Assembly (NCBI RefSeq): GCF_037949285.1
Contig: NZ_CP149927.1
Location: 62,001 to 126,000 of the forward strand
Reading direction: 5' to 3'
DNA from: Thioclava sp. GXIMD4216
GTDB taxonomy: Bacteria > Pseudomonadota > Alphaproteobacteria > Rhodobacterales > Rhodobacteraceae
DNA length: 64,000 nucleotides
Shown: positions 1-8,129 of the stretch, one piece after another
Layout of the letters: each line of letters opens with the position of its first letter
Position numbering within the stretch: the first letter of the stretch is position 1
Program-made: the position numbers and the translations under genes
Notes under the pieces: generated by a model
Told to the model about the DNA's origin: nothing
The model's database searches: none
Seen by the model: the letters and a program-made list of their open reading frames with translations, nothing else

Positions 1-1
1 T

Positions 2-838
2 AAGGATATCGCCTCGTCACGCGCCCAGCTTGCCGATGTGCAGGCCCTGCTTCCACGCGCCGAAGCCAAATCCACCCAGCTTATGAACAGTCTCGCGGCG
101 CTGTTGGGCCAGCCCCCCCACGCGCTGGATACGCTGCTTGGCAAGGGGGGCAGGATCCCGACGCTGACCCACACCCCGCCCAGCGGGCTGCCCTCCGATC
201 TGGCGTTGAAACGCCCCGATGTGCATGCGGCAGACGCCAATCTGCATGCGGCCATCTCGCAACGGCAGGCTGCAAAAGCCGATTTCTATCCGAGCTTCTC
301 GATCAGCGCGCGGGCCGGCAAACAGGCCTTCGACCTGTCCGATTTCGATGCGTGGAACGCGCGCTATTTCGGCATCGGCCCGACCGTCAGCCTGCCGATC
401 TTCTCGGGCGGCAAGATCGTGGCCAATTACGAACTCTCGCGCTCGCGCGAAAGAGCGGCGGCCAGCGCCTATCAGGAAACGCTGATCCGCGCATGGGAAG
501 AAATCGCCAATGCGATGACCAGCGAGCGGAAAGAACGCCAGCGCCTGTCCTATCTGCGCCAGTCCGTCACTTATTATCAGGCCGAATTGCATAGCGCCGA
601 ACGCAATTACGAGGAAGGTCTGACCGAATATCTGCCGCAGCTCGTGGCGCAACGCGATGTTCTGACCAGCCGCCGCGCCCTGACCGAAGGACAGGCATCG
701 GCCAGTATCGCCGCCGTCAACCTGTTCCGTGCCATTGGCGGAGATTACCGCCAACACCCGCCGCTTGCCAGCGCGCAGGCCCAGACAAAGGGCCAGCAGC
801 CCGCCCGAAGCGGGGCCAAAACGGGAGCGGATAAATGA
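2..838 (+). CDS. Outer membrane efflux factor, NodT/OMF family (5' partial)
   Basis: The reading frame is open from the window edge, so the signal peptide and the first half of the protein are missing. The 278 residues seen are the second half of a TolC-like outer membrane channel subunit of the NodT family. The RPDVHAADANLHAAISQ stretch followed by FYPSFSISARAG is the usual repeat junction of the family, and the helical segments after it are long and Ala/Arg/Glu rich. The stop codon overlaps the start of the following MFS gene (ATGA), and an HlyD adaptor follows that, so the three should form an envelope-spanning efflux pump. The family call is secure; the exported substrate is unknown. Confidence 0.88.
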   Translation, partial: KDIASSRAQLADVQALLPRAEAKSTQLMNSLAALLGQPPHALDTLLGKGGRIPTLTHTPPSGLPSDLALKRPDVHAADANLHAAISQRQAAKADFYPSFSISARAGKQAFDLSDFDAWNARYFGIGPTVSLPIFSGGKIVANYELSRSRERAAASAYQETLIRAWEEIANAMTSERKERQRLSYLRQSVTYYQAELHSAERNYEEGLTEYLPQLVAQRDVLTSRRALTEGQASASIAAVNLFRAIGGDYRQHPPLASAQAQTKGQQPARSGAKTGADK

Positions 839-2463
839 CCGGCGCACCGGCAATGGCCGGACCGGGGGGGCAGGCACCGGCAGGCGGCCCGCCGAAAGGT
901 CCGGGCGGCCCGCCGCCCTTCACCCGCCGCACCGCCGCGGCGCTGGCGGGGATCTTGCTGGGAGCCCTGATGTCGGGCGTCAATAACCGTGTGGGGGCCT
1001 TGGCCCTGACCGATATCTCGGCGCAGGTCGGCGCGGCATCGGATGCGGCCTCATGGATCGAAACCAGCTACACCGCCGGAGAGCTGCTGGTCATGCCCTT
1101 TGCCGGATGGTTCGCCATCACATTGGGATTGCGGCGCTTTCACCAGATCGCGCTGGCGATCTGCTGTTTCATCGCCATCCTGCTGCCCTTCACCCTGAAC
1201 CTGCAACTGTTCATCGGCCTGCGTTTCGTGCAAGGCATGGCCGCGGGCTGTCTGGTGCCGGTGCTGATGATGGCGGCTCTCAAATTCATGCCCGCCAATA
1301 TCCGGTTACACGGTCTGGCCCTGTATTCGATGACCGCAACCGTCGCCCCCAATATTGCGGTCAGCTTTACCGCCTTCTGGCAGGGCGAGGCGCCGCTCTG
1401 GCAATGGCTTTACTGGCAGATCATCCCTGCGGGGATCTGCGCTGCGGCACTGGTTCACTGGGGCCTGCCCAATGACCCGATCATCTGGCCCCGCTTCCGG
1501 CAGGGCAACTGGCTGGGCATGAGCCTGGGCATTCCGGGCCTCGGCCTGCTGGTTGTCGCCCTGACCCAAGGCAACCGTCTGGAATGGTTCGAAACCCCCT
1601 TCATCACCTGGAGCCTATGCGCCAGCGTGCTGTTGATCCTCGCCTATCTTGTGACCGAGTGGCGCCATAGCGCGCCTTTTATCAAACCGCAGCTTCTGGC
1701 GCGGCGAAACCTGTGGCTGGGCTTCTCGCTTCTGCTCTGCGTGCTGGTGCTGATGCTCTCGGCCAGCCTCATTCCGGCAACCGCTCTGGGCGCGCTGCAC
1801 GGGTTCAAGGCCCTGCAGGTCGCACCGCTCTCGCTGATCGTGGCCGTGCCGCAGGTGCTGGTGGCCCCCGCCGTGGCGCTGCTGCTCTATCGGAAATGGA
1901 TCGATGCGCGTCTGGTGCTCAGTACGGGGCTGATCTTTATCGGCATCGCCTGCTGGATCAACAGCCGCATCACCGCGACATGGATGGCCGACCAGTTCGT
2001 TCTGGCGCAGATCCTGCAATGTCTGGGGCAGCCGATGTTCATCGTCTCGCTGCTGTTTCTGGCAACCTCGGTGGTGCATCCGATGGAGGGGCCCTATATT
2101 GCGGGCACCGTGAACACCATCCGGGCTTTCGGCACCACGCTGGGCTCGGCGCTGATCGAGAAATTCCTCGAATATCGCGAGGCCTTCCACGCCGAACACA
2201 TGCAGGATTCCATCGGTCGTCTGACCTTGCCGATGCAGGAAACGACGCGCGATCTTTTCGCCGTGGTGCCACAACAGGCGCTGATCCTGTCCAGCGCGGA
2301 TGTGCTGATCGTTTTGGGCAGTTTCGCCTTCCTGCTGGCCCCTGTCGGATTGCTGCTCAAGCATATTCCGGCCCCAGATCTCAGCAAAGGCCCGCCCCCC
2401 GCTCCTGTCGCCCCGCGCCGCGATGCGCCCCCTCCGGCGGCCTCCGCCCCCGTCACGTCCTGA
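835..2463 (+). CDS. DHA2-family MFS multidrug efflux transporter (EmrB-like)
   Basis: The 542-residue protein has a Pro/Gly-rich cytoplasmic N-terminus of about 30 residues and then about 14 hydrophobic segments, as in the DHA2 (EmrB/QacA) branch of the major facilitator superfamily. It would export compounds by proton antiport at the inner membrane. It overlaps the outer membrane factor by 4 bp and is followed after 40 bp by the HlyD adaptor, an EmrAB-TolC arrangement. The C-terminal tail is again Pro/Ala rich, which is unusual but of no known meaning. No regulator gene is seen inside the window, so it may lie upstream of the edge. Confidence 0.88.
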   Translation: MTGAPAMAGPGGQAPAGGPPKGPGGPPPFTRRTAAALAGILLGALMSGVNNRVGALALTDISAQVGAASDAASWIETSYTAGELLVMPFAGWFAITLGLRRFHQIALAICCFIAILLPFTLNLQLFIGLRFVQGMAAGCLVPVLMMAALKFMPANIRLHGLALYSMTATVAPNIAVSFTAFWQGEAPLWQWLYWQIIPAGICAAALVHWGLPNDPIIWPRFRQGNWLGMSLGIPGLGLLVVALTQGNRLEWFETPFITWSLCASVLLILAYLVTEWRHSAPFIKPQLLARRNLWLGFSLLLCVLVLMLSASLIPATALGALHGFKALQVAPLSLIVAVPQVLVAPAVALLLYRKWIDARLVLSTGLIFIGIACWINSRITATWMADQFVLAQILQCLGQPMFIVSLLFLATSVVHPMEGPYIAGTVNTIRAFGTTLGSALIEKFLEYREAFHAEHMQDSIGRLTLPMQETTRDLFAVVPQQALILSSADVLIVLGSFAFLLAPVGLLLKHIPAPDLSKGPPPAPVAPRRDAPPPAASAPVTS

Positions 2464-2503
2464 ACCGGCATAGAAGCCGCCTCTTCCAACTAGGTCCGTT
2501 GCA

Positions 2504-3538
2504 ATGTTCCGCTCTAAAAACATCCTGATTGTCGCCTGCATTCTATGCGCTCTCGGCGCAGGCTGGATTATTCTCAACCGTCCCGCCAGCCAGTCGCGTT
2601 GGCAGGTCACCGATGATGCCTATATCAATGCCGATATCGTCGCCCTCTCTCCCGAGGTGAGCGGCCGCGTCACCGAAATCGCCGTGCAAGAGCATGAAAC
2701 CGTGCATAAAGATCAGGTGATCGCAAAGCTTGATGACCGCGATTACAAATTTGCCGTGGCCGCTGCACAGGCCCAGCTTGATACCTCCGATGCGGCTCTG
2801 GCCGCATTGACCGCGCAGATCGCCCAGCAAAAAGCCGCCATCGAGGAAGCCAGCGCCCAGACCACCGCCGCGCAGGCCAATCTGGAGCTGGCCCGTTCGG
2901 ATGCCAACCGCTATGCCAATCTGGCACAGGACGGCTCCGCCAGCCAGCAGGCGCGCGAGACGGCACGCACCCATGTGACGACAGCACAGGCCGAACTGGC
3001 ACGCTCGCAGGCCGCGTTGACACAGGCGAAGATGCAAAGTCAGGTGCTGCAAGCCAAACAGAACGAGGCCAGCGCCGCGAAAGCCAGCGCGCAGGCCGCG
3101 CTTGACAAGGCCAAGCTGGATCTGGACCGCACCGTGATCCGCTCGCCGATCGAGGGGATGATCGGCGTGCAAAGCCTGCGGATGGGCGCGCTTGTGGGGC
3201 CACAAACTGTGGCCTGCCTCGTCGTGCCGCCGCCGCAGGATCTGTATATCGACGCCAATTACCGCGAGACCCAGCTTGACCATATGACGCTTGGACAGCC
3301 GGTCAATATCGAGATCGACGCCCTGCCCGATACGACCTTCACCGGCCATGTCGCCTCTATCGCCCCCGCCAGCGGCGCAAGCTATGCCAGCCTGCCCGCC
3401 CATAATGCCACCGGCAATTTCACCAAAATCGTGCAACGCCTGATCGTTCGGGTCAGCATCGATCCGGACAATAGCGCGATCAACCAGTTGCGCGCGGGGA
3501 TGTCGGTCGTGACCAGGGTCGATACCGCCAAGCACTGA
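2504..3538 (+). CDS. HlyD/EmrA-family membrane fusion protein
   Basis: This is a periplasmic adaptor of 344 residues, a normal length for EmrA. One membrane anchor lies at residues 5-23. A lipoyl-like half (SPEVSGRVTEIAVQEHETV) follows, then a long Ala/Gln-rich coiled-coil hairpin at about residues 80-210, the second lipoyl half (RTVIRSPIEGMIGVQSLRMG) and a beta-barrel domain. It links the MFS pump to the outer membrane factor encoded just upstream. Its stop codon is followed within 10 bp by a stem-loop with a short T run, which probably ends the three-gene operon. Confidence 0.9.
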   Translation: MFRSKNILIVACILCALGAGWIILNRPASQSRWQVTDDAYINADIVALSPEVSGRVTEIAVQEHETVHKDQVIAKLDDRDYKFAVAAAQAQLDTSDAALAALTAQIAQQKAAIEEASAQTTAAQANLELARSDANRYANLAQDGSASQQARETARTHVTTAQAELARSQAALTQAKMQSQVLQAKQNEASAAKASAQAALDKAKLDLDRTVIRSPIEGMIGVQSLRMGALVGPQTVACLVVPPPQDLYIDANYRETQLDHMTLGQPVNIEIDALPDTTFTGHVASIAPASGASYASLPAHNATGNFTKIVQRLIVRVSIDPDNSAINQLRAGMSVVTRVDTAKH

Positions 3539-3547
3539 GACGACAGC

Positions 3548-3574
3548 AGGCAGGCATCACGGTGCCTGCCTTTT
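3548..3574 (+). terminator. Rho-independent terminator after the efflux operon
   Basis: A perfect 9-bp stem (AGGCAGGCA / TGCCTGCCT) encloses a 6-base loop and runs into four T, starting 10 bp after the HlyD stop codon. It separates the tripartite pump from the MFS gene that begins at 3781. Confidence 0.75.
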
Positions 3575-3780
3575 GCATGGGCTGTGCAGGCATGCACCCA
3601 TCGGGCGAGGAGAAATCCCGCGCATGCACTTTACAGGCTGTTCGAACCGGCGTTAAAAGCCGGAGCCTACCCAGCCCAGCCACCCGACCGTTGCGGCCTC
3701 CGGCCCTGTTCCGGACCCCCGCCCTAACGGAATCCGGCCAGCCAGCTTCCTGTCACGCATTACAAGGCCTGCAAGAGTTC

Positions 3781-5310
3781 ATGACGTCCCAAACCTCCAA
3801 TGATATCTCCACCGGCTGGCTGCCCCCGCATCTGCGCCGCGTTTTCTCGGGGCTGATCGTGGCAATGGCGCTGGCCGCTCTGGACCAGAGCATTGTCAAC
3901 ACCGCCCTGCCGCGCATGGCCAGTGATCTGGGCGGTCTGGCCCATCTCAGCTGGGTCGTCACCGCCTTCATGCTGACCAACACGGTCTCGACGCCGATCT
4001 ATGGCAAGCTTTCGGACATGTTCGGGCGGCGCGTCTTCCTGCTGGGGGCGGTGATTGTGTTTCTGGTCATGTCGATGCTCTGCGGTGTAGCGCAATCCAT
4101 GGGCCAGTTGATCGCCTTCCGCTTCCTGCAGGGGATCGGCGCGGGCGGGGTGATGACGCTCAGCCAGACCGTGATCAGCGATCTGGTCAGTCCCCGCGAG
4201 CGGGTGCGCTATCAGGGGCTGTTCTCGGGGGCCTTCGCCTTTGCCAGCCTGACGGGACCACTGCTGGGCGGGGTGCTGACCACGCTGCTTTCATGGCGTT
4301 GGGTCTTCTATATCAACCTGCCATTGGGCATTCTGGCGCTGGCGCTCCTATGGACGGCCCTGCCGCCCTCGCCGCCGCGCCGTAGCCACAAGATCGACTA
4401 TCTCGGTGCGGGCCTGCTGATTGTCGGCGCCTCGGCGCTGCTGCTGCTGTTCAGTCTCGGCGGCTCGCTCTTCGCATGGGGATCGATGACAAGCCTGATC
4501 CTCGGGGGGATCGCCCTGCTGGCTCTGACGCTGTTCTTCTGGACCGAACTGCGCGCGGCCGAACCCATCATCAACCTGCGCCTGTTCCGTATCAGCGCCT
4601 TTGCAACGGGCATTCTCACCATGTCCTGCATGGGGTTTGCGATGATGAGCGCGATGGTCTTCCTGCCGCTCTACTTCCAACTCGTGCTCGGGCTGAACCC
4701 CGCACAGGCAGGGGCCATGATGCTGCCGCAGGTGATCGCGATGCTGCTGACCTCGACCTTCGGCGGCAAACTGTCCTCCGATCTCGGACGTCCCAAAATC
4801 TTCATGGTTGCAGGCATCGCCTTCGAAGCCGCAGGGCTTGGCATGCTTGCCGTTCTGGCGATGACAGGGGCCGCCTATCCCGCATTCTGGCTGGCTCTGG
4901 CGCTTTTGGGAACGGGGATGGGCATCGCCATGCCCAATGCCACGGCCATCGTACAGAACTCGGTTCCGAAAGACAGCATGGGCGTCGCAACATCGACAAT
5001 GGCCTTCCTGCGCTCGATGGGCGGCACGCTGGGGGTCGCCGTGTCGGGGGGGGTGATGGCAATGGGGCTGTCCTCGAACCTGCGCGCCTTGGGGGGCGAT
5101 ATCGATGTGCAGGCCATCATCAATGGCGGCATGGAGGCGGTCGATACCCTGCCCGCCACATTGCGCCCCGAGATTGACGAGGCTTTCCGGCAGGCAATCA
5201 CCGCAGCGTTCGAGATGGGCGGCATTGTCATGAGCGTGGCACTGGTCGTGGCCCTGACCCTGCGCGGCACGGCCTTCAAGCCCCGTCCCGCAGAGCCGCC
5301 GCGCGACTGA
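3781..5310 (+). CDS. DHA2-family MFS drug transporter, 14 TM
   Basis: The 509-residue protein starts at MTSQTSND. The frame is open further upstream, but that stretch crosses the terminator of the preceding operon and does not look like protein. The motif-A-like loop GKLSDMFGRRVFL and motif C (LTGPLLGGVLT) are clear, and the many hydrophobic segments fit a 14-TM proton-driven exporter of the EmrB/QacA branch. Unlike the first MFS gene it has no adaptor of its own, so it may act alone across the inner membrane. A 242-bp gap and a terminator separate it from the upstream operon, so it probably has its own promoter. Confidence 0.87.
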   Translation: MTSQTSNDISTGWLPPHLRRVFSGLIVAMALAALDQSIVNTALPRMASDLGGLAHLSWVVTAFMLTNTVSTPIYGKLSDMFGRRVFLLGAVIVFLVMSMLCGVAQSMGQLIAFRFLQGIGAGGVMTLSQTVISDLVSPRERVRYQGLFSGAFAFASLTGPLLGGVLTTLLSWRWVFYINLPLGILALALLWTALPPSPPRRSHKIDYLGAGLLIVGASALLLLFSLGGSLFAWGSMTSLILGGIALLALTLFFWTELRAAEPIINLRLFRISAFATGILTMSCMGFAMMSAMVFLPLYFQLVLGLNPAQAGAMMLPQVIAMLLTSTFGGKLSSDLGRPKIFMVAGIAFEAAGLGMLAVLAMTGAAYPAFWLALALLGTGMGIAMPNATAIVQNSVPKDSMGVATSTMAFLRSMGGTLGVAVSGGVMAMGLSSNLRALGGDIDVQAIINGGMEAVDTLPATLRPEIDEAFRQAITAAFEMGGIVMSVALVVALTLRGTAFKPRPAEPPRD

Positions 5311-5457
5311 CCCGGCACGCCGGGCATCTTCCGACCCAGAGCCCAAGGGGCGGCGCAGACTGTTTTTGCGGCTCCGTCGGGCGGGGCCGCAAGCGGCGCG
5401 ATATCCCCCCCAACGGATGCAATCCCCGCAGGCCTGCTGGCTCCGCGCACATGGAAA

Positions 5458-5485
5458 CGCCGCGCAACCCGAAGGCTGCGCGGCG
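5458..5485. terminator. Bidirectional stem-loop between convergent genes
   Basis: Nine perfect base pairs (CGCCGCGCA / TGCGCGGCG) with a 10-base loop lie between the MFS gene (plus strand) and the small gene that ends at 5514 (minus strand). Read on the minus strand, the stem is followed by TTT, so it best serves the hydroxyquinol genes. Confidence 0.6.
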
Positions 5486-5513
5486 CTGTCTTTGTCTTTC
5501 GGACAGGTCCGCT

Positions 5514-5846
5514 TTAGCGCAAAGCGAAATACCGCGCGGGGTCCATCATCGTCACCCGCACGGCTACCCGTACCTGCGCGGCGGCGCTGAGCATATCCTG
5601 CAGCTTCAGGGCGGCGGCCCGCACCTGCTCCAGACTGCGCTCGGGCTTTTCCAGCACCCGCAGATCCGCCGAGGCCTGCGCCTGATCGGGCAGCCCATAG
5701 ACCGGAACAAGGGTCAGATGGCAAAACTCCATCGGCACCGAAAGCTCGCGGCAGAGCATCTGCCGGATTTCGGGCAGCGCCGCTTCGAGGGTCGAACCGC
5801 ATTCGGTCCAGAGATCATGTGCGATCTGCATCGACATCAGGGGCAT
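5514..5846 (-). CDS. Small conserved protein of hydroxyquinol cluster, possible tautomerase fold
   Basis: The gene encodes 110 residues. The start at 5846 is chosen because GGAG lies 8 bp upstream; the longer open frame runs into the dioxygenase gene. The protein is Met-Pro at its N-terminus (MPLMSMQIAHDLW), about the length of a tautomerase-superfamily subunit, and these enzymes use Pro1 as catalytic base once Met is removed. There is otherwise no motif I can name. It is translated 13 bp after the hydroxyquinol dioxygenase, so a role with ring-cleavage products (maleylacetate keto-enol forms) is plausible but inferred. It could equally be a small accessory protein. Confidence 0.6.
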   Translation of the reverse strand: MPLMSMQIAHDLWTECGSTLEAALPEIRQMLCRELSVPMEFCHLTLVPVYGLPDQAQASADLRVLEKPERSLEQVRAAALKLQDMLSAAAQVRVAVRVTMMDPARYFALR

Positions 5847-5859
5847 CGTTTTTCTCCGC

Positions 5860-6702
5860 TTACTCGGCCTGCGCGACCATGACAAAGTCGAAGGGGGAAC
5901 GCCACATCGTCTCGCCATTGATATGTTCAAACGGGGCGACCAGCGTCTGTTTCACACCGAAAACGGCATCATCGCCCAGATAGACGTCATCGCCCACGAA
6001 TGTATGCGTCACAATGGTCTTATGCCCCGGTGCGGTGACCATGAAATGCATATGCGCCGGACGGTTGGGGTGACGCCCCAGATGCCCGAGCATCTGTCCC
6101 ACCGGACCATCATCGGGGATCGGATAGCTGACCGGCTTGATCCCGACGAAACGGTATACCCCGTCCGAGCCGGTGATGAACCGCCCGCGATTGTTCCATT
6201 TCGGCTGGAGATCGGGCTGCTGCACATCATAGAAGCCTTCGGCATTGTCCGACCACACATCGACACAGGCCCCCTCGATCGGCGTGCCATGCAGGTCGAT
6301 CACCCGACCTTCGTAAAGGCAGGTATCGCCCTTGCCATCGAGGCTGATACAGGTTCCCATCTCGCGGATCGGCGCATTGGCCACATGGAACGGGCCGAAC
6401 ACGGTGTTCTCCGTCGCCCCTGTGGGCCTGCGGTTATTGATGGCATCCACCAGCATCGACACCCCCAGCACATCCGACAGCAGGATGAATTCCTGACGTT
6501 CGCCGCTGCAGATCTGTCCGGTCTTGGTCAGGAAATCGATCCCGATATCCCATTCTTCCTGCGTCAGTTCGACCTCTTTGACGAACTCGTGCATATGCCG
6601 GACCAAAGCTTCCATGACCGTCTTCAGACGCGCGGGCACAGTGTCGCCCATCCGTGCATTGACCGTCTGATCGGACGCCTCCTCGGTGAAAAATTTTGTC
6701 AT
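5860..6702 (-). CDS. Hydroxyquinol 1,2-dioxygenase (intradiol, Fe(III))
   Basis: The 280-residue enzyme cleaves the ring of 1,2,4-trihydroxybenzene to maleylacetate. The N-terminal helical dimerisation domain of intradiol dioxygenases spans about residues 1-100. The catalytic beta-sandwich follows, with the Tyr/His iron ligand region at SYPIPDDGPVG (about residue 192) and RPAHMHF (about residue 217). The start MTKFFTEEA is the first sensible one; the open frame upstream of it has unrelated composition. The neighbouring maleylacetate reductase fixes the substrate as hydroxyquinol rather than catechol. A 218-bp gap separates it from the reductase gene upstream, so it may have its own promoter or be co-transcribed. 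Confidence 0.88.
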   Translation of the reverse strand: MTKFFTEEASDQTVNARMGDTVPARLKTVMEALVRHMHEFVKEVELTQEEWDIGIDFLTKTGQICSGERQEFILLSDVLGVSMLVDAINNRRPTGATENTVFGPFHVANAPIREMGTCISLDGKGDTCLYEGRVIDLHGTPIEGACVDVWSDNAEGFYDVQQPDLQPKWNNRGRFITGSDGVYRFVGIKPVSYPIPDDGPVGQMLGHLGRHPNRPAHMHFMVTAPGHKTIVTHTFVGDDVYLGDDAVFGVKQTLVAPFEHINGETMWRSPFDFVMVAQAE

Positions 6703-6920
6703 AGTCACGTTCCTTATGTCAGAATCCTGCCAAGCCGGAGCCGGTTTCCGCCCCGCGGCAGCGCGGGCACGGGCCGGGCGCGGGCTTGACAAATCCGTAT
6801 GAAAACAATGCGCCAGCCCCGCCTGTGGACCCTGTCCCTCAGGCCTGTCCCGCCACAGGCGACACGACCCGAAAGGGGCCGGATCGCGCGCGGGCAACTG
6901 GCGGGCGCAAGGCGGGCCGC

Positions 6921-7976
6921 TTAGGGCCTGTGGCCTTCCCATGCGGCTTGCAAAAGCGCACGGATCGCCTGCCGCTCGACGGGGCGCGGGTTCCAATAGG
7001 GGTTTTTCACGGCCAGATCCGCCGCACGGTCCAGATCGGCCTCGGCCAGCCCCAGATCACGCAGCGCCATCGGCGCCCCCAACTCTTTGGCAAAATCCCA
7101 AAGACCCTTGCCCAGATCACCCCCGAACATATCGGCAAGCGGCTTGAGATCCTCCGCCGCCGCCTGCGCATTATAGGCTGCGGTATGCGGGATCATCACC
7201 GAATGCGTCTCGGCATGGGGCAGGCCGAAAGAGCCGCCCAGAGTGTGACAAAGCTTGTGATGCAGCGCCATCCCGACAGATCCCAGCACCGTGCCGCACA
7301 GCCACGCGCCATAAAGCGCCTCGCCGCGCGCGGTCGCATCCTCCGGACGACGGACAATGGCGGGCAGAGCCTGTTTGAGCGCCCGCACCCCGTCCACCGC
7401 CATCATCGACGCCACGGGGTTCTTGTTTTGCGCATAGAGCCCTTCGATGGCATGGGCCATAGCGTTCAGTCCCGAAGTCACGCTCATCGCGACGGGCAGT
7501 CCCAGTGTCAGATTGGGATCATAGATCACCGTCTCGGGCAGGACACGGGCATCGCGCAGGGTGGTTTTGACACCCTCCTCGGTCTGGCCCAGGACGGGGG
7601 TCACTTCCGACCCCGCATAGGTCGTCGCGATCACCAGTTGTGGGCAATCATTGCGCCACGCGATGGCCTTGCCCAGACCGATGGTCGACCCGCCCCCGAG
7701 CGCGATCACGCAATCCGCGCCGGTTTCGGCATAGACCTGCATGGCCTGATCGGTCACCTCTACGGGCGTATGCATGGCCGCCCCCGCAAAGACACCAACG
7801 GCCTGTGCGCCCAGCGATTGCGCCAAGGCCTGTGCATCCTGCTCTTGGAACGGCGTCGAAAGCACCAGCGCCCGCGCACATCCCAAAGCACGCAGCTCCT
7901 CGGCCACCCGATCCAGCGCGCCACAGGCAAACACCACCCGCGCGGGATTGAGACTACAGATAAAATTCAGTGACAT
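6921..7976 (-). CDS. Maleylacetate reductase (iron-ADH-like)
   Basis: The 351-residue NAD(P)H-dependent enzyme reduces maleylacetate to 3-oxoadipate, feeding the beta-ketoadipate route. It belongs to the dehydroquinate synthase-like/iron-containing alcohol dehydrogenase fold. The GGGSTIGLGKA dinucleotide-binding loop is at about residue 93, and the metal/active-site region HHKLCHTLGG is at about residue 240, followed by LPHAETHSVMIPH. Length and order fit the family exactly. It lies between the dioxygenase and the monooxygenase, with a palindrome 92 bp upstream of its start. The call is strong. Confidence 0.92.
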   Translation of the reverse strand: MSLNFICSLNPARVVFACGALDRVAEELRALGCARALVLSTPFQEQDAQALAQSLGAQAVGVFAGAAMHTPVEVTDQAMQVYAETGADCVIALGGGSTIGLGKAIAWRNDCPQLVIATTYAGSEVTPVLGQTEEGVKTTLRDARVLPETVIYDPNLTLGLPVAMSVTSGLNAMAHAIEGLYAQNKNPVASMMAVDGVRALKQALPAIVRRPEDATARGEALYGAWLCGTVLGSVGMALHHKLCHTLGGSFGLPHAETHSVMIPHTAAYNAQAAAEDLKPLADMFGGDLGKGLWDFAKELGAPMALRDLGLAEADLDRAADLAVKNPYWNPRPVERQAIRALLQAAWEGHRP

Positions 7977-8067
7977 TTTCCCCCCTGTCCCGATCCGGCG
8001 GACCGGGCTTCCCAGAGTAGGAGACTACAAACAGACCAGCCGCGTAGCATCCTAATATTGAATGATT

Positions 8068-8086
8068 TCATATCTGAAAGATATGA
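8068..8086. promoter_or_regulatory. Operator-like palindrome upstream of maleylacetate reductase
   Basis: TCATATCT-GAA-AGATATGA is a perfect dyad with 8-bp arms, 92 bp upstream of the reductase start. It lies between the terminator hairpin of the monooxygenase gene and the reductase, where a promoter would be expected. The TetR regulator encoded at 10085 is a candidate ligand; this is inference. Confidence 0.45.
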
Positions 8087-8097
8087 CCCCGTGCGAT

Positions 8098-8123
8098 GCC
8101 CCCCGATATCGCCATCGGGGGGC
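8098..8123 (-). terminator. Stem-loop after the monooxygenase gene
   Basis: A perfect 10-bp GC-rich stem (GCCCCCCGAT / ATCGGGGGGC) with a 6-base loop begins 7 bp beyond the monooxygenase stop on the minus strand. There is no T run, so it may be a weak or Rho-assisted terminator. Confidence 0.5.
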
Positions 8124-8129
8124 GCCGGT

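Noticed and set aside
17..877. Long minus-strand open frame opposite the efflux gene
   Set aside because: It is antisense to a clear NodT-family protein; the GC-rich codon bias keeps the shadow frame open. The translation has no recognisable domain.
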